Shown here in pieces: positions 1-6,648 of a stretch of 18,064 bases of DNA. Numbering within the stretch: position 1 is the first letter of the stretch; every line of letters begins with the position of its first letter. The translations under genes were made by a program, and so were the position numbers. The stretch lies in NCBI GenBank assembly GCA_964505475.1, contig CAZDIJ010000056.1:1-18064 (forward strand), read 5' to 3'. The notes below the pieces were generated by a model. It ran no database searches, was not told the DNA's origin, and worked only from the letters and a program-made list of their open reading frames with translations. The stretch comes from JAGXQV01 sp964505475. Its GTDB lineage: Bacteria; Pseudomonadota; Gammaproteobacteria; Burkholderiales; Sulfuricellaceae.

Positions 1-60
1 GGATGAGGGAGCATGGGATGCAAGGCAACATCCTGAATATTGTTCATAGGCATAATATTG

Positions 61-152
61 AACCCGGATTATCCATTAGGCGGCTCTTCGAGCCTGCGCG
101 AGCGCTGGCGGACAGTTTGCGGTCATTTCCGCCCTAATGGACAATCTGGGTT
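61..152. repeat. Palindromic intergenic repeat (REP/MITE-like)
   Basis: Two near-complementary arms at 61-83 and 129-152 share the core AACCCRGATTRTCCATTAGG and enclose about 45 bases. The arms differ at two bases plus one single-base indel. This fits a small non-autonomous palindromic element. The first 60 bases of the window show no convincing gene, only a short direct repeat (AATATTG at about 36 and 54). The gene starting at 205 may be transcribed from a promoter in or left of this stretch; none is obvious. Confidence 0.7.
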
Positions 153-204
153 GAACGGTCAGGATGCCCCCCTGCCTAACCGGTGACAGGAAGGAGAAAC
201 GCCC

Positions 205-900
205 ATGATCCTCATCCGCCAACACGATGAACGCGGCCACTTCGACCATGGCTGGCTCGATACCCGGCACACCTTTTCCTTCGCCGGGTACCGCGACCCC
301 GCTTACATGGGCTATTCCGCGTTGCGCGTCATCAACGAAGACATCATTGCGCCGGGCGCGGGCTTTCCCACCCACGGCCACCGCGACATGGAAATCCTCA
401 CCTACGTCATGCGTGGCGCGCTGGCGCACCGCGACAGCCTGGGCAACGGCTCCATCATCGAGGCCGGCGACGTGCAGTGCATGAGCGCCGGCAAGGGCGT
501 CGAACACAGCGAATACAATGCCTCCGCCCACGAAATGGTGCATTTGCTGCAAATCTGGATAGTTCCCGCCGAGCGGAATCTGGAGCCGCGTTACCGGCAA
601 AAACACTTCCCGGCGGAAGCGAAGCTCGGCAAATGGTGCCTGATCGCCTCCCCCGGCGGCGGCGAATCGTTGGAAATCCGCCAGGATGTCCGCCTCCTCG
701 CCGCCCTTATCAACCCCGGCACCTCACTCTCGTATCCGCTTGCGCCGGGACGCCATGCCTGGCTGCAAATCGCGCAAGGCGGCATCCGCCTCAACGGCCA
801 GGCGCTGCAAGCCGGCGACGGCGCCGCCATCGAGGAAGAAAGCGAAATTCACGTGGAATCCGGCGAACCGGGCGAAGTGCTATTATTCGATCTTGCCTGA
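205..900 (+). CDS. Pirin family protein (YhaK-like)
   Basis: This 231-residue protein has the bicupin pirin architecture. The N-terminal cupin (about residues 20-120) carries the usual metal ligands: H57 and H59 in the PTHGHRDMEI motif, then H101 and E103 in GKGVEHSEYN. The C-terminal cupin is shorter and lacks an obvious second metal site, as in YhaK-type pirins. Some family members show quercetin 2,3-dioxygenase activity and others act as redox sensors, so the physiological role is open. The start is set by AAGGAG at 191-196, eight bases before the ATG. The next gene begins 15 bases after the stop and encodes an ene-reductase, suggesting an electrophile or aromatic-compound response operon. 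Family assignment is secure; substrate is not. Confidence 0.93.
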   Translation: MILIRQHDERGHFDHGWLDTRHTFSFAGYRDPAYMGYSALRVINEDIIAPGAGFPTHGHRDMEILTYVMRGALAHRDSLGNGSIIEAGDVQCMSAGKGVEHSEYNASAHEMVHLLQIWIVPAERNLEPRYRQKHFPAEAKLGKWCLIASPGGGESLEIRQDVRLLAALINPGTSLSYPLAPGRHAWLQIAQGGIRLNGQALQAGDGAAIEEESEIHVESGEPGEVLLFDLA

Positions 901-915
901 CCCAGGAGACGACTC

Positions 916-2001
916 ATGCCCAAGATGGATTTATTCAGCCCGGCCCAAGTAGGTTCGCTATCGTTGCGCAACCGCATCGTCATGGCGCCCATGACGCGCA
1001 ACCGCGCCGGCGAGGGCGACGTCCCGCAGGCCATCAACGTGGAATATTACCGGCAGCGCGCCAGCGCCGGGCTGATCGTCAGCGAGGGTTCGCAAATCAC
1101 CGCCACCGCCGTCGGCTATCCGTCCACCCCCGGCATATACAGCGCGGCGCAGATCGCCGGCTGGAAACGGGTGACCGAAGCGGTGCATGCCCGCGGCGGC
1201 AAGATCGTGCTGCAACTCTGGCATTGCGGGCGCATCTCCCATCCCAGCCTGCAACCCGGCGGCGAGCCGCCGGTCGCGCCATCCGCCATCCGCCCGGCCG
1301 GCCAAGCCTTCACCCTCCAGGGCATGCAGCCCTTCATCACCCCGCGCGCCCTGGAAACCGGCGAATTGCCCGGCATCGTCGAGGACTACCGCAGGGCGGC
1401 GCGCAACGCCCTCGCGGCGGGATTCGACGGGGTGGAAATTCACGCCGCCAACGGCTATCTGCTCGACCAGTTCCTGCGCGACGGCTCCAACCACAGAACC
1501 GACGCCTACGGCGGCTCGCCGGAAAACCGCTGCCGCCTGCTGCTGGAAGTCACCGAAGCGGTGGTCGCCACCCTCGGCCCCGGCAAGGTCGGCGTGCGCC
1601 TGTCGCCGCTCAACGCCTTCAACGACATGGCCGATTCCACGCCCCAAATCACCTTCGACCATGCCGCCACGGCGCTGAGCCGCTTCGATCTGGCCTACCT
1701 GCACGTGATGCAGACCAATTTCGACGCCGCAGCGCCGCAGCCCGCCTTCGATTTCCGCCAACTGCGGCGCTGTTTCAAGGGTATCTACATCGCCAACGGC
1801 GGCTACGACAAGGCGCGCGCCACCGCCGCGCTGGCGGCGGGCGATGCCGACCTGGTGGCGTTCGGCGTGCCCTACATCGCCAACCCCGACCTGGTGGAAC
1901 GCCTCACCCAGGATGCGCCGCTCAACGCCGCCGACCCGGCCACCTTCTATGGCGGCGGCGAAAAAGGCTATACCGACTACCCCTTCCTCGCACAAGGATA
2001 A
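916..2001 (+). CDS. Old Yellow Enzyme family alkene reductase (NemA-like)
   Basis: A 361-residue FMN-dependent TIM-barrel ene-reductase. The N-terminus reads DLFSP...NRIVMAPMTRNRA, with the family's conserved threonine T27. QLWHCGR follows in the barrel, and the substrate-anchoring pair H176/N179 with Y181 sits in EIHAANGYLLDQF. The motif DAYGGSPENR comes just after. The HxxN form of the anchoring pair is typical of NemA/morphinone-reductase/XenB-type enzymes, which reduce activated C=C bonds and often nitro compounds with NAD(P)H. The length matches the family (about 360). The stop lies just before the start of a nitroreductase gene, so both are probably translated from one mRNA. The true substrate cannot be read from the sequence. 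Confidence 0.93.
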   Translation: MPKMDLFSPAQVGSLSLRNRIVMAPMTRNRAGEGDVPQAINVEYYRQRASAGLIVSEGSQITATAVGYPSTPGIYSAAQIAGWKRVTEAVHARGGKIVLQLWHCGRISHPSLQPGGEPPVAPSAIRPAGQAFTLQGMQPFITPRALETGELPGIVEDYRRAARNALAAGFDGVEIHAANGYLLDQFLRDGSNHRTDAYGGSPENRCRLLLEVTEAVVATLGPGKVGVRLSPLNAFNDMADSTPQITFDHAATALSRFDLAYLHVMQTNFDAAAPQPAFDFRQLRRCFKGIYIANGGYDKARATAALAAGDADLVAFGVPYIANPDLVERLTQDAPLNAADPATFYGGGEKGYTDYPFLAQG

Positions 2002-2005
2002 ACGC

Positions 2006-2614
2006 ATGCAACACAAAACCGCTCAAACCCTGGAACCCGTCCACGACCTCATCGCCCGCCGCTGGAGTTGCCGCGCCTTCGACGCCGCCAAGCCGGTCAG
2101 CCGCGCCCAGATCCTCTCCCTCCTCGAAGCCGCCCGCTGGGCGCCCTCCTGCTTCGGCGACGAACCGTGGCGCTTCATCGTCTGGGACAGGAACAGCGAC
2201 CGCGCCGCCTGGGAGCAAGCCTTCGGCTGTCTGGTGGAATGGAACCAGAACTGGGTGAAGAATGCCCCCGTCCTGCTGGCGGTCACCGCCAACAGTCTGT
2301 TCCGCAAGAACGGCCAGCCCAACCGCTGGGGACAGTACGACGCCGGCGCCGCCGCCGAAAACCTCTGCCTGGAAGCCGTGGCGCAAGGATTGATGGCGCA
2401 TCAGATGGGCGGCTTCGACGAAGCCAAGGTGCGCGAAACCTACGCCATCCCCGCCCAATACGCCATCATGGCGATGATCGCGGTAGGCTACCAGACCGAG
2501 GAAACGGTGCTGAACGACGAGTTGAAGCAGCTCGAAACCGCTCCGCGCGCCCGCACCCCGCTGGGCGTGCTGTTCTTTGAAAACGGCTGGGACCAGCCGG
2601 TCAAGACCGAATAA
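2006..2614 (+). CDS. Nitroreductase family protein
   Basis: A 202-residue protein of the FMN-dependent nitroreductase fold. The N-terminal RRWSCRAFD is the usual FMN-phosphate-binding arginine region. EAARWAPSCFGDEPWRFIVW follows, then the dimer-core helix QYDAGAAAENLCLEAVAQGL and the C-terminal MIAVGYQ. I chose ATG 2006 although the frame is open farther upstream: upstream residues overlap the preceding gene and do not resemble the family, whereas AAGGA at 1994-1998 sits correctly for ATG 2006. The gene starts 4 bases after the ene-reductase stop. Such enzymes reduce nitro groups, quinones or enones with NAD(P)H. Together with the neighbouring ene-reductase and pirin, a shared xenobiotic or electrophile detoxification role is inferred. 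Confidence 0.92.
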   Translation: MQHKTAQTLEPVHDLIARRWSCRAFDAAKPVSRAQILSLLEAARWAPSCFGDEPWRFIVWDRNSDRAAWEQAFGCLVEWNQNWVKNAPVLLAVTANSLFRKNGQPNRWGQYDAGAAAENLCLEAVAQGLMAHQMGGFDEAKVRETYAIPAQYAIMAMIAVGYQTEETVLNDELKQLETAPRARTPLGVLFFENGWDQPVKTE

Positions 2615-2617
2615 ACC

Positions 2618-2790
2618 TTAACCGCAGAGGCGCGGAGACGCAGAGGAAACAAGTTTGCCAGTGATGGGTAGCTTGGCGCTCATCTCGCTAAAAGTGGGAG
2701 TTAACGATATGTATCCAATCACCTGTCCGGCGACTGCAAAATGAAATTCAAGCCCCCGTTTTCTCCGCGTCTCCGCGCCTCTGCGGTTAA
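2618..2790. repeat. Inverted-repeat element with 32-bp arms
   Basis: Arms at 2618-2649 and 2759-2790 are complementary over about 30 of 32 positions and begin TTAACCGCAGAGGCGCGG. They enclose about 109 bases of unlike composition. The arms belong to the AACCGCAGAGG/AACCACGGGG type of dispersed intergenic repeat seen again at 11755-11913 and 14157-14287. The core holds one 26-codon open frame (2664-2744) with no ribosome binding site, which I do not call as a gene. The right arm ends close to the start of the DUF971 gene and could contribute a weak -35 (2787-2792) to its promoter. Confidence 0.85.
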
Positions 2791-2815
2791 TGAAATGCCG
2801 TTTCTAGGATAAAAT
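2787..2815 (+). promoter_or_regulatory. Weak candidate promoter for the DUF971 gene
   Basis: TAAAAT at 2810-2815 matches the -10 consensus at five of six positions. It lies 17 bases after TTAATG (2787-2792), which matches the -35 consensus at only three. The -10 sits in a small palindrome (AGGAT-AAA-ATCCT, 2806-2818). Position, 31 bases before the start codon, is suitable. The weak -35 keeps confidence low. Confidence 0.3.
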
Positions 2816-2846
2816 CCTCACATCAAGCAACCAAAAGGACTCCCGC

Positions 2847-3239
2847 ATGGCCGGACTCGATCAGGGCACCCCGCTGCCCACCGAAATCAAGCTGCACCAG
2901 GTATCTCACACCCTCGAAATCGCCTTCGCCGACGGCAAGCGCTTCGAATTCACCTGCGAATTCCTGCGCGTCTACTCCCCCTCCGCCGAAGTGCGCGGCC
3001 ACGGCCCCGGCCAGGAAGTGCTGCAAGTCGGCAAGAAAAACGTCGCCATCGACCGCATCGAACCGGTCGGCAACTACGCCGTGGTGCTGGTGTTCTCCGA
3101 CGGCCACGACTCGGGCATCTATTCCTGGGATTACTTCTACGACCTGGGCATCAACCAGGAAGCCTTGTGGAACCGCTACCTGGAACGCATGGAAGAGGCC
3201 GGCGCCAGCCGGGAGGAAAAAAAGGCTTCGCCCATATAG
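2847..3239 (+). CDS. DUF971 domain protein (gamma-butyrobetaine hydroxylase-like N-terminal domain)
   Basis: A 130-residue protein consisting of one DUF971 / GBBH-like N-terminal domain: an opening PTEIKLHQVSHTLEIAFADG, then EFLRVYSPSAEVRGHG, a central KKNVAIDRIEPVGNYAVVLVFSDGHDSGIYSW block and a C-terminal helix with LWNRYLERME. In eukaryotic gamma-butyrobetaine hydroxylases this fold carries a zinc site; stand-alone bacterial members have no firm function and often neighbour quinone-biosynthesis or Fe-S-related genes. Here the pattern of zinc-binding cysteines is absent, with only a single cysteine visible (TCEF). AAAGGA at 2833-2838 supports ATG 2847. The gene appears monocistronic, because a promoter and riboswitch for the next operon follow its stop. 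Confidence 0.9.
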   Translation: MAGLDQGTPLPTEIKLHQVSHTLEIAFADGKRFEFTCEFLRVYSPSAEVRGHGPGQEVLQVGKKNVAIDRIEPVGNYAVVLVFSDGHDSGIYSWDYFYDLGINQEALWNRYLERMEEAGASREEKKASPI

Positions 3240-3275
3240 AAAGCCAGACGTTCAAGCCGGCCATTCCGCCCGCGA

Positions 3276-3305
3276 TTGACAGCCGTCACCCCCTGCGCAT
3301 ACACT
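3276..3305 (+). promoter_or_regulatory. Candidate sigma70 promoter of the cobalamin operon
   Basis: A perfect -35 hexamer TTGACA (3276-3281) is followed after 18 bases by TACACT (3300-3305), a four-of-six match to the -10 consensus. Transcription would start near 3312, just ahead of the conserved 5' part of the cobalamin riboswitch. This is the expected arrangement for a riboswitch-controlled operon. Confidence 0.6.
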
Positions 3306-3317
3306 GCGCCGCTCAAA

Positions 3318-3520
3318 AGCTTCAGGTGTCCCGCCGGTCTAAACCGGCAGGATTAAACGGGAAGCCGGTGCGCCCTCCACGGGCAAAGCCGGCGCTGCCC
3401 CCGCAACGGTAAGCGAGTCTGATAAAGAAGGATCGGCAATTTGCCACTGTGATTAGTCACGGGAAGGCGCCGTTCCGGGGGATTTTCCCGCTCGCCAGCC
3501 CGGAGACCGGCCTGTGACTT
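3318..3520 (+). ncRNA. Cobalamin riboswitch
   Basis: The aptamer is recognisable from several conserved blocks in order. A GCCGGT-ctaa-ACCGGC hairpin (3333-3348) is followed by ACGGGAAGCCGGTG (3357-3370), then GCTGCCCCCGCAACGGTA (3394-3411). Next come the B12-box GCCACTG (3443-3449), AGTCACGGGAAGGCG, and the 3' block AGCCCGGAGACCGGCC (3498-3513). It is a class with full peripheral arms. It precedes a B12 receptor gene, which is the classical target. Binding of a cobalamin is expected to reduce expression of btuB and the downstream operon. Boundaries are approximate to about ten bases. Confidence 0.96.
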
Positions 3521-3534
3521 GAATGTCGGCATCG

Positions 3535-3645
3535 CGGAGGGCGGCGTCGCAGCGCGACGCCGGTTATTCTCCGTTTTCGCTCTGCTTCCTTTCCTCCGTC
3601 TGCCGTTTTGACCAGCCATCATCGCGCGGGTGAGCGCGGAGGAAA
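3535..3645 (+). promoter_or_regulatory. Riboswitch expression platform with anti-Shine-Dalgarno
   Basis: TTTCCTCCG (3590-3598) is perfectly complementary over nine bases to CGGAGGAAA (3637-3645), which contains the btuB Shine-Dalgarno. A second CGGAGG at 3535-3540, just after the aptamer, could pair with the same CCTCCG (3593-3598). The two pairings exclude each other, which suggests translational control. Between them lies a perfect hairpin GGCGTCGC-agc-GCGACGCC (3543-3561), followed by a T-rich but interrupted stretch. It could be a weak intrinsic terminator or a spacer helix. Confidence 0.6.
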
Positions 3646-3650
3646 AAATC

Positions 3651-5471
3651 ATGAAATTGCGTCTCTTGCCGGCAGCCCTGCTGCTCGCTTCCCCATCCCT
3701 ATACGCGGCAAACGCCGCTCTCGATCCGGTGATCGTCACCGCTTCGCGCACCGCCCGCACGGCGGACGAAACCCTCGCCTCGGTCTCGGTCATCACGCGC
3801 GCCGACATCGAGCGCCGCCAGGCGCAATCGGTGCCGGAACTGCTCGCCGGCTTGCCCGGCGTGGCGATTTCCAACAACGGCGGCATGGGCAAGACCAGCG
3901 CAGTGTTTCTGCGCGGCAGCGAGGCCGGCCACGTGCTGGTGCTGATCGACGGCGTGAAGGTTGGCTCGGCGACGCTCGGCACAACCTCCTTCGAACAACT
4001 GCCGCTCGACCAGATCGAGCGCATCGAAATCGTGCGCGGGCCGCGCTCCAGCCTCTACGGCTCGGAGGCCATCGGCGGGGTGATCCAGATTTTCACCCGC
4101 AAGGGCGGTGGGGCGCTGACGCCGAATTTCAGCATCGGCGCCGGCAGCCACGGCACCGGCCAGTTCTCCGCCGGCGTTTCTGGCGGCGGGGCGAACGATT
4201 GGTACAGCGTCAATCTCAGCGGCATCGACACCGACGGCTTCAACGCCTGCAACGGCCAGCCCGGCGTCGCCGGCTGTTTCACCAGCGAACCCGACAAGGA
4301 CGGCTACCGCAACCTGGCGGGTTCGGCGCGCGCCGGGATGCGCCTCGACAACGGCGCGGAAGTGGACGTGCATTGGCTGCGCTCGAACAGCGCGACCCAG
4401 TTCGACGGCGGCTTCGTCAACGAGTCGAAGACCGCCCAGCAGACGCTGGGCGGCAGCCTGCGCTTCTCGCCGCTGGCGGCGTGGCGCGTGGCGCTGCTCG
4501 CCGGAACCAGCCTGGACGAAAGCGACAGCTTCAAGAACGGCGCCTGGAAGAGCCGCTTCGATACCCGCCGCGATACGCTTTCCTGGCAGAACGACCTGGC
4601 GCTGGACGCCAACCAGTTGGTCACGCTCGGCCTCGATTACCAGAACGACAGCATCGCCAGCGATACCGCCTATGCCGCGACCCGCCGCGACAACCGGGGG
4701 CTGTTCGCCCAGTACCAGGGCGATTTCGGCGCGCACAGCCTGCAATTCTCGGTGCGCGGCGACGACAACCGGCAGTTCGGCGGCCATAACACCGGCGCCG
4801 CCGCCTGGGGGGTCAAGCTCGGCGGCGGCATGCGCCTCACCGCCTCCTACGGCAGCGCCTTCAAGGCGCCGACCTTCAACGACCTGTATTACCCCGGCTA
4901 CGGCACCGCCGACCTCAAGCCGGAGTCGTCGCGCAGCGCCGAACTGGGGCTGAGCGGCAGCGGGAAGCTGAACTGGGCGCTCAACGCCTATCGCACCGAG
5001 GTTGACGATCTGATCGCCTACGACGCCTCCCGCTACGCGCCGGGCAACGTCGCCAGCGCGTTGATTCGCGGCCTGGAAGGCAGCATCGGGATGCGCCTGG
5101 CGGACTGGCAAGCCAACGCCCATGCAACCCTGCTCGACCCGGAGAACCGCTCGCCCGGCGCCAATTTCGGCAAGAACCTGACGCGCCGCCCCGAACAGTC
5201 GCTGCGCCTCGACCTCGACCGAGATCTGGGACGGTATCGCGTCGGCGCCACCCTGCTCGCAGCCGGCGCGCGCTACGACGACCTCGCCAACACCCGCCGC
5301 CTGGGCGGCTACGCCACCCTCGACCTGCGCGCCGATTACAAGCTGGCGAAGGACTGGCTGGTGCAAGCCAAGGCCGCCAACCTGTTCGACCGCGACTACG
5401 AAACCGCGGCGTTCTATAATCAACCCAGACGCAGCCTGTTCGTCACGCTGCGCTACCAACCCGCCCGCTAG
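3651..5471 (+). CDS. btuB: TonB-dependent vitamin B12 receptor BtuB
   Basis: A 606-residue outer-membrane receptor. Residues 1-19 form a signal peptide ending LYA. The TonB box is DPVIVTASR (residues 25-33). The plug domain follows, with SVPELLAGLPGVAISNNGG and the conserved IERIEIVRGPRSSLYGSEAIGG, and the rest is a 22-stranded barrel ending FVTLRYQPAR. The length matches BtuB (about 600). Specificity for cobalamin is supported by the upstream riboswitch and the downstream cobalamin genes. I chose ATG 3651, with GGAGG at 3638-3642; an in-frame GTG at 3630 is rejected because the Shine-Dalgarno would lie inside the coding part and the signal peptide would be displaced. The last residue is not aromatic; a tyrosine lies four from the end. 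Import would need TonB-ExbBD encoded elsewhere. Confidence 0.96.
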   Translation: MKLRLLPAALLLASPSLYAANAALDPVIVTASRTARTADETLASVSVITRADIERRQAQSVPELLAGLPGVAISNNGGMGKTSAVFLRGSEAGHVLVLIDGVKVGSATLGTTSFEQLPLDQIERIEIVRGPRSSLYGSEAIGGVIQIFTRKGGGALTPNFSIGAGSHGTGQFSAGVSGGGANDWYSVNLSGIDTDGFNACNGQPGVAGCFTSEPDKDGYRNLAGSARAGMRLDNGAEVDVHWLRSNSATQFDGGFVNESKTAQQTLGGSLRFSPLAAWRVALLAGTSLDESDSFKNGAWKSRFDTRRDTLSWQNDLALDANQLVTLGLDYQNDSIASDTAYAATRRDNRGLFAQYQGDFGAHSLQFSVRGDDNRQFGGHNTGAAAWGVKLGGGMRLTASYGSAFKAPTFNDLYYPGYGTADLKPESSRSAELGLSGSGKLNWALNAYRTEVDDLIAYDASRYAPGNVASALIRGLEGSIGMRLADWQANAHATLLDPENRSPGANFGKNLTRRPEQSLRLDLDRDLGRYRVGATLLAAGARYDDLANTRRLGGYATLDLRADYKLAKDWLVQAKAANLFDRDYETAAFYNQPRRSLFVTLRYQPAR

Positions 5472-5482
5472 GAGACCGAACC

Positions 5483-6055
5483 ATGACGACGCTCACCTTG
5501 CGCCAACAAACTCTGATCGGCCTGCTCCTGGCCGCCTTCATGGCCGCCACCCGCAGCCACCATTTCGCCGGGTTGCACCATTTGCCCGATGCCTCCTGGG
5601 CGGTATTTTTCCTCGCCGGCTTGTATCTGCGCGCGGCCTGGGCCTTCGCCGCGCTAAGCCTGCTGGCGGTGGCCAGCGACTACGTGGCGATCACCTGGGG
5701 CGGCGTCAGCAGCTTCTGCGTCTCGCCCGCCTACGTCATGCTGCTGCCTGCCTACGGCGCGCTGTGGCTGGCGGGGCGCTGGTATGCTGGGCATCACAGC
5801 GAGCGTATCGCCACGCTGGCGCCGCTGGCTCTCGCCGCGCTGGGCGGCGCGGCGGTCTGCGAGCTGATTTCCTCGGGGAGCTTTTATTTCTTCTCCGGGC
5901 GCTTCGCCGACCCCACCCTGGCGGAATTCCTGCCGCGCCTGGCGAAATATTTCCCTCACTCCTTGTCCACGCTGGCCATGTACCTCGGCGCCGCCGCCCT
6001 GGCGCATGCCGCGCTGGCCGTCCTCGGTAGGCGCAAAGCCCAGGCTGGAAGATGA
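5483..6055 (+). CDS. btuM: BtuM-type solitary vitamin B12 membrane transporter
   Basis: A 190-residue, very hydrophobic protein with about six predicted membrane helices, the size and topology of an ECF-transporter S-component. It resembles the BtuM family, described for Thiobacillus denitrificans as a B12 transporter that works without a dedicated ECF energising module and coordinates cobalt through a conserved cysteine near position 80. Here a cysteine is found at residue 79 in GGVSSFCVSPAYVMLLPAYG, in the loop after the second or third helix. The gene follows btuB by 11 bases; its Shine-Dalgarno GGAGA (5471-5475) overlaps the btuB stop, and its own stop overlaps the cobO start. No BtuCDF or ECF ATPase gene is in the window. 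Assignment rests on topology, the cysteine and context. Confidence 0.82.
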   Translation: MTTLTLRQQTLIGLLLAAFMAATRSHHFAGLHHLPDASWAVFFLAGLYLRAAWAFAALSLLAVASDYVAITWGGVSSFCVSPAYVMLLPAYGALWLAGRWYAGHHSERIATLAPLALAALGGAAVCELISSGSFYFFSGRFADPTLAEFLPRLAKYFPHSLSTLAMYLGAAALAHAALAVLGRRKAQAGR

Positions 6056-6648
6056 GCACGGACGAGCGTCACGCCCGGCGCATGGCGCGCAAGAAGGCGC
6101 TGATCGACGAGCACATCGCCCAGGCCGGCCGGGAGCGCGGCGTGCTGGTGGTGCATACCGGCAACGGCAAGGGCAAGAGCACCGCAGCTTTCGGCATGGC
6201 GGCGCGGGCGCTCGGCCACGGCATGAGGGTGGGCGTGGTGCAGTTCGTCAAGGGCGCGATGAGCACCGGCGAGGAAGCCTTCTTCCGGCGTTTTCCCGAA
6301 GTCGAATACCACGTCACCGGCGAAGGCTACACCTGGGAAACCCAGAACCGCGAGCGCGACATCCGCGTGGCGCGCGCCGGCTGGGAGATCGCCTGCAAAC
6401 TGCTCGCCGACCCGGCGGTCGGCCTGGTGGTGCTCGACGAACTCAACATCGTGCTCAAGGAAGGCTACCTGCCGGTGACGGAAATCCTCGATGTGCTGGG
6501 CAAGCGCCCGGCCATGCAACACGTGGTGATTACCGGACGCGGCGCGCCGCAGGCCTTGATCGAGGCGGCGGACACGGTCAGCGAAATGCGCGAGATCAAG
6601 CATGCCTATCAGGCAGGAATCAAGGCGCAACGCGGGGTGGAACTGTGA
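6052..6648 (+). CDS. cobO: Corrinoid adenosyltransferase (CobO/BtuR family)
   Basis: A 198-residue enzyme that transfers the 5'-deoxyadenosyl group of ATP to the Co(I) of corrinoids, usually cob(I)yrinic acid a,c-diamide or salvaged cobinamide/cobalamin. The P-loop variant GNGKGKST occupies residues 37-44. The further family motifs FVKGAMSTGEE, the Walker-B-like LVVLDELN and VVITGRGAPQALIEAADTVSEM are all present, and the C-terminal HAYQAGIKAQRGVE is typical. The protein is full length. ATG 6052 overlaps the btuM stop (ATGA), so translation is probably coupled. Its place directly after the import genes fits adenosylation of imported corrinoid. Confidence 0.96.
   Translation: MSTDERHARRMARKKALIDEHIAQAGRERGVLVVHTGNGKGKSTAAFGMAARALGHGMRVGVVQFVKGAMSTGEEAFFRRFPEVEYHVTGEGYTWETQNRERDIRVARAGWEIACKLLADPAVGLVVLDELNIVLKEGYLPVTEILDVLGKRPAMQHVVITGRGAPQALIEAADTVSEMREIKHAYQAGIKAQRGVEL

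Noticed and set aside
1..60. Promoter for the pirin operon in the AT-rich first bases
   Set aside because: CATAAT at 51-56 resembles a -10, but no acceptable -35 lies at the proper distance and the palindrome intervenes before the gene.
477..2258. 593-codon plus-strand open frame across the pirin and ene-reductase genes
   Set aside because: Arginine- and proline-rich shadow in another frame of three well-supported genes.
2664..2744. 26-codon open frame inside the inverted repeat at 2618-2790
   Set aside because: No ribosome binding site, no family resemblance, and a length easily reached by chance.
3543..3575. Firm intrinsic terminator in the riboswitch leader
   Set aside because: The hairpin is perfect, but the following T-tract is interrupted by C and G; kept only as a possible contributor within the expression platform.
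3630..3650. In-frame GTG start for btuB seven codons upstream
   Set aside because: The Shine-Dalgarno GGAGG would fall inside the coding sequence and the signal peptide would no longer be N-terminal.
3699..5459. 586-codon minus-strand open frame opposite btuB
   Set aside because: Antisense shadow of a confidently identified receptor gene; composition is biased and no family is recognisable.
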